Origin: Nitrospinae bacterium CG11_big_fil_rev_8_21_14_0_20_56_8 | Lineage (GTDB): Bacteria > Nitrospinota > Nitrospinia > Nitrospinales > VA-1 | Length of the DNA: 10,152 bases | Direction of reading: 5' to 3' | Assembly (NCBI GenBank): GCA_002796165.1 | Contig: PCWF01000137.1 | Location: 171-10,322, forward strand | Shown: piece after piece, positions 1-7,273 of the stretch | Layout of the letters: each line of letters opens with the position of its first letter | How positions within the stretch are numbered: the first letter of the stretch is position 1 | Program-made: the position numbers and the translations under genes | Notes under the pieces: model-generated | What the model was told of the DNA's origin: nothing | The model's database searches: none | The model's input: the letters and a program-made list of their open reading frames with translations, nothing else

Positions 1-2433
1 CAAACCGTCCAGCAAATCGTGGACCAGGTCAAGGCCATCCCCGAAGGCAAGAAGGTCATGATCCTCGCGCCGATCGTCTGCGCCCGCAAGGGAGAGTTCA
101 AAAGGGAGTTGAGCCTGCTCCAGAAAAACGGATTCGTCCGCGCCCGCATCGATGGAAAAATCCGCAATTTGGACGAGGAGATCCCGCTCGACAAAAAATT
201 CAAGCACACCATCGAGACGGTCGTGGACCGGCTGGTCATCAAGCCGGACATGGGTAAACGCCTGACCGATTCCGTGGAAACGGCATTGAAGCACGGGCAG
301 GGGTCGCTGGTGGTATCCCTTCTCGAAGGCGAGGGGAAGGAAGAGGAACTCCTGTTCAGCGAAAAATTCGCGTGCAGTTATTGCGGCATCAGTTATCCCG
401 AGCTGGAGCCCCGGCTGTTTTCCTTCAACAATCCCAATGGCGCCTGCCCGCAATGCGACGGGCTGGGCACCAAGATGGTGATCGATCCCGATCTCGTGGT
501 TCCGGATAAGACTCTGAGCCTGCGCAACGGAGCCCTGAAACCGTGGGAAAAAAGAAGTTCCATCTTTTTTTTCCAGATGCTGGAGTCGCTGGCCAAACAT
601 TTCAAGTTCAAGCTCTCGACTCCTTTCGGAGAATTACCCGGGAACCTGAGGCAAATTCTTCTTTTCGGTTCGGGGAAAGAGGAGATCCAGTTCTATTACG
701 AAAAAGACGGCCGGAAGCACTATTATGCGTCTCCGTTCGACGGGGTCATTCCCGACCTGGAGCGGCGATACCATGAAACCGAGTCGATGGCCGCGCGGGA
801 GGAATTCGCCAAGTACATGCGAACCCTGGATTGCACGATGTGCCAGGGGACCCGATTGAAAAAGGAAGGGATCTCGGTAAAAATCGCGGGGAAAAATATC
901 GTGGACCTGACCTCCCTGTCCATCCGGGATATGGCCGGGTTTTTCGAGTCCCTGGAACTGACCGAGCAGGAACACAACATCGCCCGCCGGATCGTTAAGG
1001 AGATCCGGGAACGGTTGGGATTCCTCAAAAACGTCGGACTGGATTACCTGACGCTGAACCGGTCCTCGGCAACGCTGTCCGGAGGGGAGGGACAACGGAT
1101 CCGGCTGGCCACCCAGATCGGCTCGAGCCTCATGGGTGTGCTCTATGTGCTGGACGAACCCAGTATCGGCCTGCACCAGCGCGACAATGAGCGGCTCCTC
1201 AACACTCTCATCAATCTACGGGACATCGGGAACACCGTCATCGTGGTGGAACACGATGAGAAAACCATCCTTGCCTCCGATCACCTGGTAGACCTGGGAC
1301 CGGGAGCGGGAGTGCACGGGGGAGAGGTGGTTTTCTCCGGACCTCCCGACAAACTGCTCAAAGACAAGGCATCGTTGACGGGTCAGTTTCTTTCCGGACG
1401 GCGGAAAATCGAAATCCCCCGAAAACGCCGGCCGTCCAACGGAACGTTTCTCGAAATTACCGGCGCAGAACAAAACAATCTCAAAAGCCTCGATATAAAA
1501 ATTCCTCTGGGATGTTTCGTGTGCGTCACGGGTGTTTCGGGTTCCGGCAAAAGCACGCTGGTCATCGACATCCTTTATAAAGCGTTGGCCCAGCATTTCT
1601 GGAAATCGACGGAGCGGCCGGGATCGTTCAAAAAAATCACCGGTCTTCACCTGATCGACAAGGTCATCGATATCGATCAATCGCCCATCGGCCGCACCCC
1701 GCGCTCCAATCCGGCGACTTATACCGGGGTCTTCACCCTCATCCGCGACCTGTTCAGCCAGGTCCCCGAGTCCCGTGTCAGGGGATATCAGCCGGGCCGG
1801 TTCAGTTTCAACGTCAAGGGAGGCCGTTGCGAGGCCTGCCAGGGGGACGGAGTCATCAAGGTGGAGATGCATTTTCTGCCCGATGTGTTCGTCACCTGCG
1901 AGGTGTGCCAGGGCAAGCGATTCAACCGCGAGACGCTGGAGATCACCTACAAGGGGAAGAACGTCGCCGAGGTCCTGCATATGACGGTCGAGGAGGCGCG
2001 GGATTTTTTCAAGAACATTCCGGCGCTCAAATCCAGGCTTCATACGATCGCCGAGGTGGGGTTGGATTACATTCAACTGGGCCAGGCGGCCACAACCCTC
2101 TCGGGCGGGGAGGCGCAACGGGTCAAGCTCTCCAAGGAACTCAGCAAGCGAAGTACGGGCCGAACGCTTTACATCCTCGACGAGCCCACCACGGGACTCC
2201 ACTTCGCCGACATCGAACACCTGCTCAAGGTGCTGTCGCAACTGGTGGATGCGGGAAATACGGTGATCGTGATCGAGCACAACATGGACGTCATTAAAAC
2301 CGCCGATCACATCATCGATCTGGGGCCCGAGGGAGGAGACGCGGGCGGCCGAGTCCTCGCCCAGGGCACCCCGGAGAAGGTCGCCCGGGTTGCCGCCTCC
2401 TACACGGGGAAGTACCTCAAAGAACACCTTTAG
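1..2433 (+). CDS. uvrA: UvrABC excinuclease subunit A (UvrA), 5'-truncated by window edge
   Basis: UvrA is the ATP-driven DNA-damage sensor of nucleotide excision repair; as a dimer it loads UvrB at lesions in the cytoplasm. The reading frame is open from base 1, and 810 codons are visible. By comparison with the ~940-residue E. coli protein, roughly 120-130 N-terminal residues, including the first Walker A, lie outside. Visible in order are a CxxC...CxxC zinc module (bases 373-456), the first ABC signature LSGGEGQRIRLA (near 1075-1110), Walker B LYVLDEPSIGLHQ (from 1141), the second Walker A GVSGSGKST (1531-1557), the C-terminal zinc finger CEAC...CEVC (1828-1908), the second signature LSGGEAQRVKL (about 2097-2130) and Walker B LYILDEPTTGLHF (from 2167). 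The first signature has Gly where E. coli has Ala (GEG for GEA), a mild change. The GTG at 19 is internal (Val), not the start. The stop TAG (2431-2433) overlaps the stop of the convergent kinase gene. Identification is near certain; the promoter is off the window. Confidence 0.98.
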   Translation, partial: QTVQQIVDQVKAIPEGKKVMILAPIVCARKGEFKRELSLLQKNGFVRARIDGKIRNLDEEIPLDKKFKHTIETVVDRLVIKPDMGKRLTDSVETALKHGQGSLVVSLLEGEGKEEELLFSEKFACSYCGISYPELEPRLFSFNNPNGACPQCDGLGTKMVIDPDLVVPDKTLSLRNGALKPWEKRSSIFFFQMLESLAKHFKFKLSTPFGELPGNLRQILLFGSGKEEIQFYYEKDGRKHYYASPFDGVIPDLERRYHETESMAAREEFAKYMRTLDCTMCQGTRLKKEGISVKIAGKNIVDLTSLSIRDMAGFFESLELTEQEHNIARRIVKEIRERLGFLKNVGLDYLTLNRSSATLSGGEGQRIRLATQIGSSLMGVLYVLDEPSIGLHQRDNERLLNTLINLRDIGNTVIVVEHDEKTILASDHLVDLGPGAGVHGGEVVFSGPPDKLLKDKASLTGQFLSGRRKIEIPRKRRPSNGTFLEITGAEQNNLKSLDIKIPLGCFVCVTGVSGSGKSTLVIDILYKALAQHFWKSTERPGSFKKITGLHLIDKVIDIDQSPIGRTPRSNPATYTGVFTLIRDLFSQVPESRVRGYQPGRFSFNVKGGRCEACQGDGVIKVEMHFLPDVFVTCEVCQGKRFNRETLEITYKGKNVAEVLHMTVEEARDFFKNIPALKSRLHTIAEVGLDYIQLGQAATTLSGGEAQRVKLSKELSKRSTGRTLYILDEPTTGLHFADIEHLLKVLSQLVDAGNTVIVIEHNMDVIKTADHIIDLGPEGGDAGGRVLAQGTPEKVARVAASYTGKYLKEHL

Positions 2434-3989
2434 GGAGTGGGAGAATCGGCCGCGCCGGAGGCATGGATCTTTTTAGGGAGCCGGACGGTAAACGTCGAGC
2501 CCTTCCCCAACTCGCTGACCAGCTTGATGTCTCCACCCATCATCAGACAAAAGAGCCGGCTGATGGCGAGTCCGAGGCCGGTGCCGCCATATTTGCGGGT
2601 CGTGGAGGGATCGGCCTGAGAAAATGCCTTGAACAATTTTGCCTGCTGTTCCGGGGACATGCCGATACCATTGTCGGCGACGGAGAAAAAACACCATTCC
2701 GCCTTTTTCACATTCTTCACGCAGACCTCAAGAGACACTTTTCCATTTTCAGTAAACTTGAATGAATTCCCCAGCAGATTGATCAGAATCTGGGCGAGTT
2801 TGGTGCGGTCGTTTTGTATGTTCCCCAGGCCGGGGGGGACCCGCACCTCGAACCGATTCCTTTTATTTTCTGCAAGGGGACTCACGATGCCCATCACTTC
2901 CTTCAGCAATTCCTCAATACTGAATTCCTCGATGTGGACTTCCATCTTACCCGCCTCAATCTTGGACAGGTCCAGGATATTATTGATGAGTCCAAGCAGG
3001 TGGTAGCCCGCCTCGTGGATTTTGTGCAAATCGGGAACGAATATTTCCGCCACCCCCTCCTCCGCGGCGATTTCCTCCAATAACTCGCTGTAACCGATGA
3101 TTGCGTTCATCGGGGTGCGAAGTTCATGGCTCATGTTGGCCAGAAACGTGCTCTTGGCCCGGTTGGCTTCCTCCGCCTGCTCCTTGGCCCGCCGGAGTTC
3201 CTCCTCGGTATTCTTGAGTTCGGTGATGTCTTCCTTGACGGCAATAAAATGGGTGATTTCTCCCTCCTCATCAAAAATGGGGGAGATGGAAGAATATTCC
3301 CAATACAGTTCTCCATTCTTTTTCTTGTTCTGAAATTCACCTCTCCAGCTCAGTCCGGATGTGATGTTCCGCCATAGCTCATGGTAGAACTCCGGAGGGG
3401 TGAAGCCCGATTTAAGAATGCGGGGATTCTTTCCCCTCACCTCCTCGAAGGTATAACCCGTCGCTTCGACAAACTTGGGATTGACGTATTCAATCTCTCC
3501 CTTCCGGTTGGTGATCACCACCGAGGCCGGGCTCTTTTCTATGCCCTGGGACAATTGACGGATGAGTTTATCCTTTTCCTTCAAATCCTGCTCTTTTTGA
3601 GCAAACTCTTCAAAATGCGCCACAGCCTCTTTCACAATATGAATCACATTGTCGAGTTCGATCGGTTTGGTCAGGAACCGGAACACCTCGGACTTGTTGA
3701 TGGATTCTTCCATCATGTCCGCGTCCTGGTAAGCCGTGACCATAATCCGGGGTGAAAAAGGAAGAAGCTCCTTGGCCGTGGCCAGAAAGTCCGTTCCCTT
3801 CATTTTCGGCATTTTATGATCCGAAATTATCACGGCGAAGGGGCCCTCCTTACGAATCCGTTCAATCGCATCCAACCCATTGACGGCGGTGGTTACCTGG
3901 TATCCCTCCCCACTCAGGATATCGCTCAACAAGGTCAGAATCTCTTCCTCGTCGTCCACCACAAGAATTTTATGCCGGGATAAATTCAT
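2430..3989 (-). CDS. REC-PAS histidine kinase (soluble hybrid sensor kinase with N-terminal receiver)
   Basis: This is a 519-residue cytoplasmic sensor kinase with no membrane segment or signal peptide. Domains are: receiver 6-125 (acidic pair D12/D13, phospho-acceptor D57, T85, K108-P109); coiled linker ~127-147; PAS ~148-258; HisKA ~278-345 with phospho-acceptor H288 in SHELRTP; HATPase_c ~390-510 with N-box N404/N408, G1 box DNGIGM (439-444) and G2 GTGLGLAIS (469-477). All catalytic residues are present, so an active kinase is expected. There is no C-terminal receiver or output domain; the N-terminal receiver must either tune the kinase or accept phosphate from another kinase. The ATG at 3989 is chosen because GGAGG (3996-4000) lies 6 nt upstream; a TTG at 4004 would add five residues but lies upstream of that site. 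The gene diverges from the HD-GYP regulator at 4193 and is convergent with uvrA. Its ligand is unknown. The function class is certain; its place in a pathway is inferred. Confidence 0.93.
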   Translation of the reverse strand: MNLSRHKILVVDDEEEILTLLSDILSGEGYQVTTAVNGLDAIERIRKEGPFAVIISDHKMPKMKGTDFLATAKELLPFSPRIMVTAYQDADMMEESINKSEVFRFLTKPIELDNVIHIVKEAVAHFEEFAQKEQDLKEKDKLIRQLSQGIEKSPASVVITNRKGEIEYVNPKFVEATGYTFEEVRGKNPRILKSGFTPPEFYHELWRNITSGLSWRGEFQNKKKNGELYWEYSSISPIFDEEGEITHFIAVKEDITELKNTEEELRRAKEQAEEANRAKSTFLANMSHELRTPMNAIIGYSELLEEIAAEEGVAEIFVPDLHKIHEAGYHLLGLINNILDLSKIEAGKMEVHIEEFSIEELLKEVMGIVSPLAENKRNRFEVRVPPGLGNIQNDRTKLAQILINLLGNSFKFTENGKVSLEVCVKNVKKAEWCFFSVADNGIGMSPEQQAKLFKAFSQADPSTTRKYGGTGLGLAISRLFCLMMGGDIKLVSELGKGSTFTVRLPKKIHASGAADSPTP

Positions 3990-3995
3990 GCCCTT

Positions 3996-4000
3996 CCTCC
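3996..4000 (-). promoter_or_regulatory. Ribosome binding site deciding the 3989 start
   Basis: GGAGG on the minus strand with a 6-nt spacer to the ATG at 3987-3989. It favours this ATG over the in-frame TTG at 4004, which would place the Shine-Dalgarno site inside the coding region. Confidence 0.7.
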
Positions 4001-4030
4001 CCAATCCGGATCACCGGTTCTCTCCACTTT

Positions 4031-4047
4031 ATCAGGATAATCCTGAT
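4031..4047. repeat. Palindrome at predicted transcription start (possible operator)
   Basis: ATCAGGA-TAA-TCCTGAT is a perfect inverted repeat with 7-bp arms and a 3-nt centre; the right half-site is repeated immediately as CCTGAT (4048-4053). It lies just downstream of the predicted kinase promoter and within the divergent control region, a typical position for a dimeric repressor or response-regulator site. The cognate protein is unknown; none of the genes in the window has a DNA-binding output domain. Confidence 0.4.
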
Positions 4048-4054
4048 CCTGATG

Positions 4055-4083
4055 AATATAACCCCGATTATTTTTATCGGCAA
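4055..4083 (-). promoter_or_regulatory. Predicted sigma70-type promoter for the REC-PAS kinase
   Basis: Read on the minus strand, TTGCCG (4078-4083) and TATATT (4055-4060) are separated by exactly 17 nt. They match the TTGACA/TATAAT consensus at 4/6 and 5/6 positions. Transcription would start near 4048, giving a leader of about 60 nt to the ATG at 3989. The predicted start falls at the edge of the palindrome at 4031-4047. The call rests on sequence similarity only. Confidence 0.4.
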
Positions 4084-4181
4084 GCACGACCATTTTTCAA
4101 TGGCGAAATGCCCCTGGAAACTATATCATTGTAAGCACAAATGGGTGGAAAATCATCCGCGCAAGAATTCTCCCCTTTTTC

Positions 4182-4186
4182 AGGAG
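4182..4186 (+). promoter_or_regulatory. Ribosome binding site deciding a TTG start at 4193
   Basis: AGGAG with a 6-nt spacer to TTG (4193-4195), in frame with the REC-HD-GYP gene. The in-frame ATGs upstream (4052 and the one coding for MAKCPW near 4100) have no comparable site. Confidence 0.65.
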
Positions 4187-4192
4187 TCCATT

Positions 4193-5425
4193 TTGCCCAA
4201 TCCACTTTTATTCGCAAAAATTCTGGTGGTGGACGACGAAGTGGAAGTCTGCAATACCCTCAAAGAATTTCTTGAGGGCGAGCAATGCCATGTGGACGTG
4301 GCTCACGACGGTGAAGAGGCGCTGGCCAAAATCTCGGATTTCCAACCCTATTGCGTGCTATTGGATATCCGCATGCCGTATCTCAACGGCATGGAAGCCC
4401 TCAAAATGATCAAGGACCGGGCTCCGGACGTGGAGATCATCATGGTTACCGCCGTGGCCAGTATCAAGATCGCCGAAGAGTGTTTGCGGAGCGGGGCATT
4501 CGGTTACGTTACCAAGCCCGTGGATCTGGACCACCTGCTCAAGGAAATTCAGTCGGCCCTGGAACATCGGCAAAAAATTCTCGCGGATAAAAAAAAACTG
4601 GGCCTGGAGAAACAGGAAAAAAAAGAACTTGAGGAGATGAACAAACTCCTGAACAAGGAGCTGTTCGAAGCCCTGCAGTTTCCCATCCTGATCCTGGGAT
4701 TTGTCCAGCAGGAATTTTCAGTTCACAGCCGGAACGTGGCCTGGCTTTCGCAAAAAATCGCAGAACAGCTCAACCTTCCCCACAATCGCCTTTGCAGTCT
4801 TGCCGGTTTGTACCATGACCTGGGAAAATTGTGCCTTCCCCCCTCGATTAAAAACCGCGAACCCAAGACCTGGACTCCCGCCGAAAAGAAAATCTACGAA
4901 AATTATCCCATCTATGGACAGGATCTTCTTCAGTCCCATTTTCACTTAAAAAGTCTCGGATCGGTGATCCGGTACCATTGTGAAAATGTCGACGGAAGCG
5001 GTTTCCCGGACCGGTTAAAAGGGGAAGACATTCCCCTCGAATCGAAAATCGTGGCGCTGGCCAACGCCGTGGACGAAGAGTTGATCCAGGTTCAAAAAAG
5101 GAATATCGAGACCGACATGGAAATGGCCACCAAGCTCCTTCGGCCCATCGAGAGGAACCTCGATATCAAATACGACCGCGGAATCTACGAGGCTTTGATC
5201 AAATTTTTGAAAAATTACAAGGCCCCGCCTCCGGACGAGGAAGTGGGGATCTTTGGCCTGCAAAGAAAAATGATCCTTTCCCGAGACATTGTCACCCAGA
5301 GCGGCAAATTGATCTTTCCAAAGAATTTCCTGCTCACCGAACACCGGATCGACAAAATAATGGACCTGAATCAAGTCGATCCTCTCCGCGATCCGGTCCG
5401 GGTATTTCCGGAAAAAAAGACCTGA
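4193..5425 (+). CDS. Response regulator, REC plus degenerate HD-GYP domain
   Basis: This is a 410-residue cytoplasmic response regulator. The receiver (8-125) is intact: D14/D15, phospho-acceptor D58, T86, K108-P109. A charged coiled coil (~126-160) leads to an HD-GYP domain (~165-300). HD-GYP proteins normally hydrolyse cyclic di-GMP through a two- or three-metal site. Conserved here are E174xxxH178, H208-D209 with K212, and H262. Altered are the HPxxG histidine (Y238), the second His of the HHE motif (HCE, C263), GYP (GFP, 270-272) and the Asp of the AD motif (N291). The usual DALTxxRPYR segment is absent. Three metal ligands are thus substituted, so it may be a weak enzyme or a dinucleotide or protein-binding output. 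The C-terminal ~50 residues resemble the short tail seen after HD-GYP domains in some regulators. Start: TTG with AGGAG 6 nt upstream; a longer form from ATG 4052 would add 47 atypical residues. It ends 10 nt from the convergent gene at 5436. Confidence 0.88.
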   Translation: MPNPLLFAKILVVDDEVEVCNTLKEFLEGEQCHVDVAHDGEEALAKISDFQPYCVLLDIRMPYLNGMEALKMIKDRAPDVEIIMVTAVASIKIAEECLRSGAFGYVTKPVDLDHLLKEIQSALEHRQKILADKKKLGLEKQEKKELEEMNKLLNKELFEALQFPILILGFVQQEFSVHSRNVAWLSQKIAEQLNLPHNRLCSLAGLYHDLGKLCLPPSIKNREPKTWTPAEKKIYENYPIYGQDLLQSHFHLKSLGSVIRYHCENVDGSGFPDRLKGEDIPLESKIVALANAVDEELIQVQKRNIETDMEMATKLLRPIERNLDIKYDRGIYEALIKFLKNYKAPPPDEEVGIFGLQRKMILSRDIVTQSGKLIFPKNFLLTEHRIDKIMDLNQVDPLRDPVRVFPEKKT

Positions 5426-5435
5426 TTACGGCGCG

Positions 5436-7259
5436 TCACGTTTCCCTTTCAATTTGCCGAACCAGTTCCCTGGACCGATTCCAGAAATTTTCCAGATCCT
5501 TGTCCTGAAGCTGTTGGGAAACCGTTCGTATCCGGTCCACCTGATCCAGATTTTCAATAAGGACCCGGACCACCTCTTCATCGAGTCCACCCTGTTTAAG
5601 CAGATTGGAAAACTCCCCGCGGATTTCATTCAAGGCCATTCCTTTCCGGTAGGGCCGGTCTTCGGCCAGGGCGGTAAAAATATCGGCAACGGCCATAACC
5701 CTTGATCCCAAGGGAAGGTGTTCGGCGGTGACATGGAAGGGGTAACCCTCGCCATGAAGCCGCTCGTGATGAAAGGATGCCCATTCGGCAATTTCTTCAA
5801 GCCCTTCAACTTCACGAAGGATATTGTAAGTGTGGTAGGTATGGGCCTTCATGATTTGCATTTCCTTACGATCCAATCTGGCCGGTTTTTCCAGGATCGT
5901 TTCGGATACCGCAAGTTTTCCCAGGTCATGAAGATAACCGGCGATCCGTATTTTTTTGCACTCTACGCTCGACAGTCCCATCAGGCGGGCCAATTCGGCG
6001 GCGGAAGAGGCCACCCCGCTGGAGTGGTTCGCGGTAAAATGACTGCGGGTGTCGATGATCATGGAAAAAAAACGGGTCAGTTCTTCCAGTCCGTCCAACC
6101 CAAGCGGAATTTCAGGAAGATGGGATTTCAGTTTAAGGACCCGATCCAGAGACGCGGAGGTGACGTCGAGCCAGAAAGCCTCCCGCCGCGAAAGATTCAA
6201 AAATGCATCCACAAACTGGGGAACAAAAACTTCTCCCGCCGCATCCCCTATTTTATGCTCAATTTCGGGAACCTGATCGAAGATGGGGCCCTCCGATCGC
6301 ACTAGAACGGCCACCCGGTCTGCAAGGTGAATGACGTGGCTTCCTCTCGGGACCTCCCCTCCATTAAATGTATTTCCTTTCCCGTTTTTCCAGGGCACAT
6401 GGTGATATCGCACCAGGGGGGCCAGGGGAGCAAAGGGGGGGAAACTGGCGAAAAGGATTGCCCCCAGCTCTGCATGGGTATGAGGGGAGGAGTCCTCAAA
6501 GGCCAGGAGCTTGAACCGGTCTGCCAGGGCAATCGCCCCGATGTCATGTAAAATGGCGGCAATAAAAATCGAACTCACTTCCCGGGCCGGAAAACCCAGC
6601 TCGGAAGCGATGCTGGAGGCCAAAAAACAGGTCCGCTTGTGATGCGCGTTAAGAGTCGGGTTGATGATATCCAGCGCGGTTGACAGGGAAGAAAGCATCT
6701 CGAACATCTCTACCGTCATCACCTCGGATTTCTCCGTGACTTTTTTTTCTTCAGCGGCCTCTTCATCCCCAGCCAACTGAACGGCGCCACCGATTCCCGT
6801 CTCGATCGCGGTGGACAATTTCTCGATCAACTCGTCCTTTCTCTTGCGGCTCTCGATCTCTTCCTTCCGCTTGAGATACAAATCGCACCCGTCCCGAATC
6901 GACTCCAAAAGCCGATCGAGATTCAGGGGTTTGGTCAGGAACCGGAACACCTCGCTCTTGTTGATGGATTCCTCCATCACGTCAATACTCTGGTAAGCGG
7001 TGACCATGATCCGCGGCGCCAGGGGGCAAATTGCCTTGGCCCGGTTCAGAAAATCGGTTCCCCGCATCAGCGGCATTTTATAATCGGCCAAAATGACGAA
7101 AATTTCTCTTTCCTTTTCCAGGATTTCCAACGCTTCGAGGCCGTCTTTTGCGGCCACCACGCGGTAGCCATTTTCAGAGATAACCTCCCGGAACAGGGAA
7201 AGGTATTCCTGTTCGTCATCCACCACCAATATGCTGAACGGGTTTTTCGATTTTCCCAT
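5436..7259 (-). CDS. Response regulator with tandem HD domains, C-terminal one a complete HD-GYP phosphodiesterase
   Basis: This is a 607-residue cytoplasmic regulator predicted to degrade a cyclic dinucleotide, most simply c-di-GMP to pGpG/GMP. The receiver (8-125) carries D14/D15, phospho-acceptor D59, T87 and K110-P111. A charged linker (~128-180) follows. The first HD domain (~185-330) has HHKR (H206), H238-D239, H262, H286-H287 and D314, but Ala242 replaces the usual Lys and there is no GYP loop. The second (~395-545) is canonical: H412, H444-D445 with K448, H473, H497-H498-E499, GYP (505-507), D526 and RPYR. All expected ligands of a binuclear enzyme are there; the Asp of the DGxGYP motif is His502. 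The ATG at 7257-7259 has GAGGG (7269-7273) 9 nt upstream, overlapping the stop of the sensor kinase gene, so the two are translationally coupled. That kinase is the obvious phosphodonor. The ligand (c-di-GMP or cGAMP) cannot be told from sequence. Confidence 0.92.
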   Translation of the reverse strand: MGKSKNPFSILVVDDEQEYLSLFREVISENGYRVVAAKDGLEALEILEKEREIFVILADYKMPLMRGTDFLNRAKAICPLAPRIMVTAYQSIDVMEESINKSEVFRFLTKPLNLDRLLESIRDGCDLYLKRKEEIESRKRKDELIEKLSTAIETGIGGAVQLAGDEEAAEEKKVTEKSEVMTVEMFEMLSSLSTALDIINPTLNAHHKRTCFLASSIASELGFPAREVSSIFIAAILHDIGAIALADRFKLLAFEDSSPHTHAELGAILFASFPPFAPLAPLVRYHHVPWKNGKGNTFNGGEVPRGSHVIHLADRVAVLVRSEGPIFDQVPEIEHKIGDAAGEVFVPQFVDAFLNLSRREAFWLDVTSASLDRVLKLKSHLPEIPLGLDGLEELTRFFSMIIDTRSHFTANHSSGVASSAAELARLMGLSSVECKKIRIAGYLHDLGKLAVSETILEKPARLDRKEMQIMKAHTYHTYNILREVEGLEEIAEWASFHHERLHGEGYPFHVTAEHLPLGSRVMAVADIFTALAEDRPYRKGMALNEIRGEFSNLLKQGGLDEEVVRVLIENLDQVDRIRTVSQQLQDKDLENFWNRSRELVRQIERET

Positions 7260-7268
7260 GGGATTGCA

Positions 7269-7273
7269 CCCTC
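7269..7273 (-). promoter_or_regulatory. Ribosome binding site overlapping the upstream stop codon
   Basis: GAGGG on the minus strand, 9 nt before the ATG at 7257-7259. Its first two bases are part of the TGA (7272-7274) of the sensor kinase gene, which suggests translational coupling of kinase and regulator. Confidence 0.55.

Larger units (their letters stand above)
3990..4192. promoter_or_regulatory. Divergent intergenic control region
   Basis: These 203 bases separate two divergently transcribed signalling genes. They hold the minus-strand promoter and the palindrome annotated separately. For the plus-strand gene the best -10 is TATCAT (4124-4129), but the base 17 nt upstream (TGGCGA) is a poor -35, so that promoter is only tentative and may need an activator. 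A weak hairpin CCATT-TTTC-AATGG lies at 4090-4103. The reading frame of the downstream gene is open back to an ATG at 4052, but the intervening residues do not resemble any receiver N-terminus. Confidence 0.5.

Noticed and set aside
634..1176. 180-codon minus-strand open frame opposite uvrA
   Set aside because: It is a shadow of UvrA, with no family resemblance and no plausible ribosome binding context.
1216..2427. 403-codon open frame on the minus strand opposite uvrA
   Set aside because: It is exactly antisense to the conserved UvrA C-terminal half; the translation shows no domain and is explained by GC-rich codon bias.
3466..3566. PAS domain of the REC-PAS kinase as a blue-light LOV domain
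   Set aside because: The GKNPRILKSG motif resembles the LOV GRNCRFLQ region, but the flavin-adduct cysteine is absent (Pro at that site).
5718..6305. 195-codon plus-strand open frame inside the REC-HD-HD-GYP gene
   Set aside because: It is antisense to fully conserved HD-GYP motifs, and the product is featureless.
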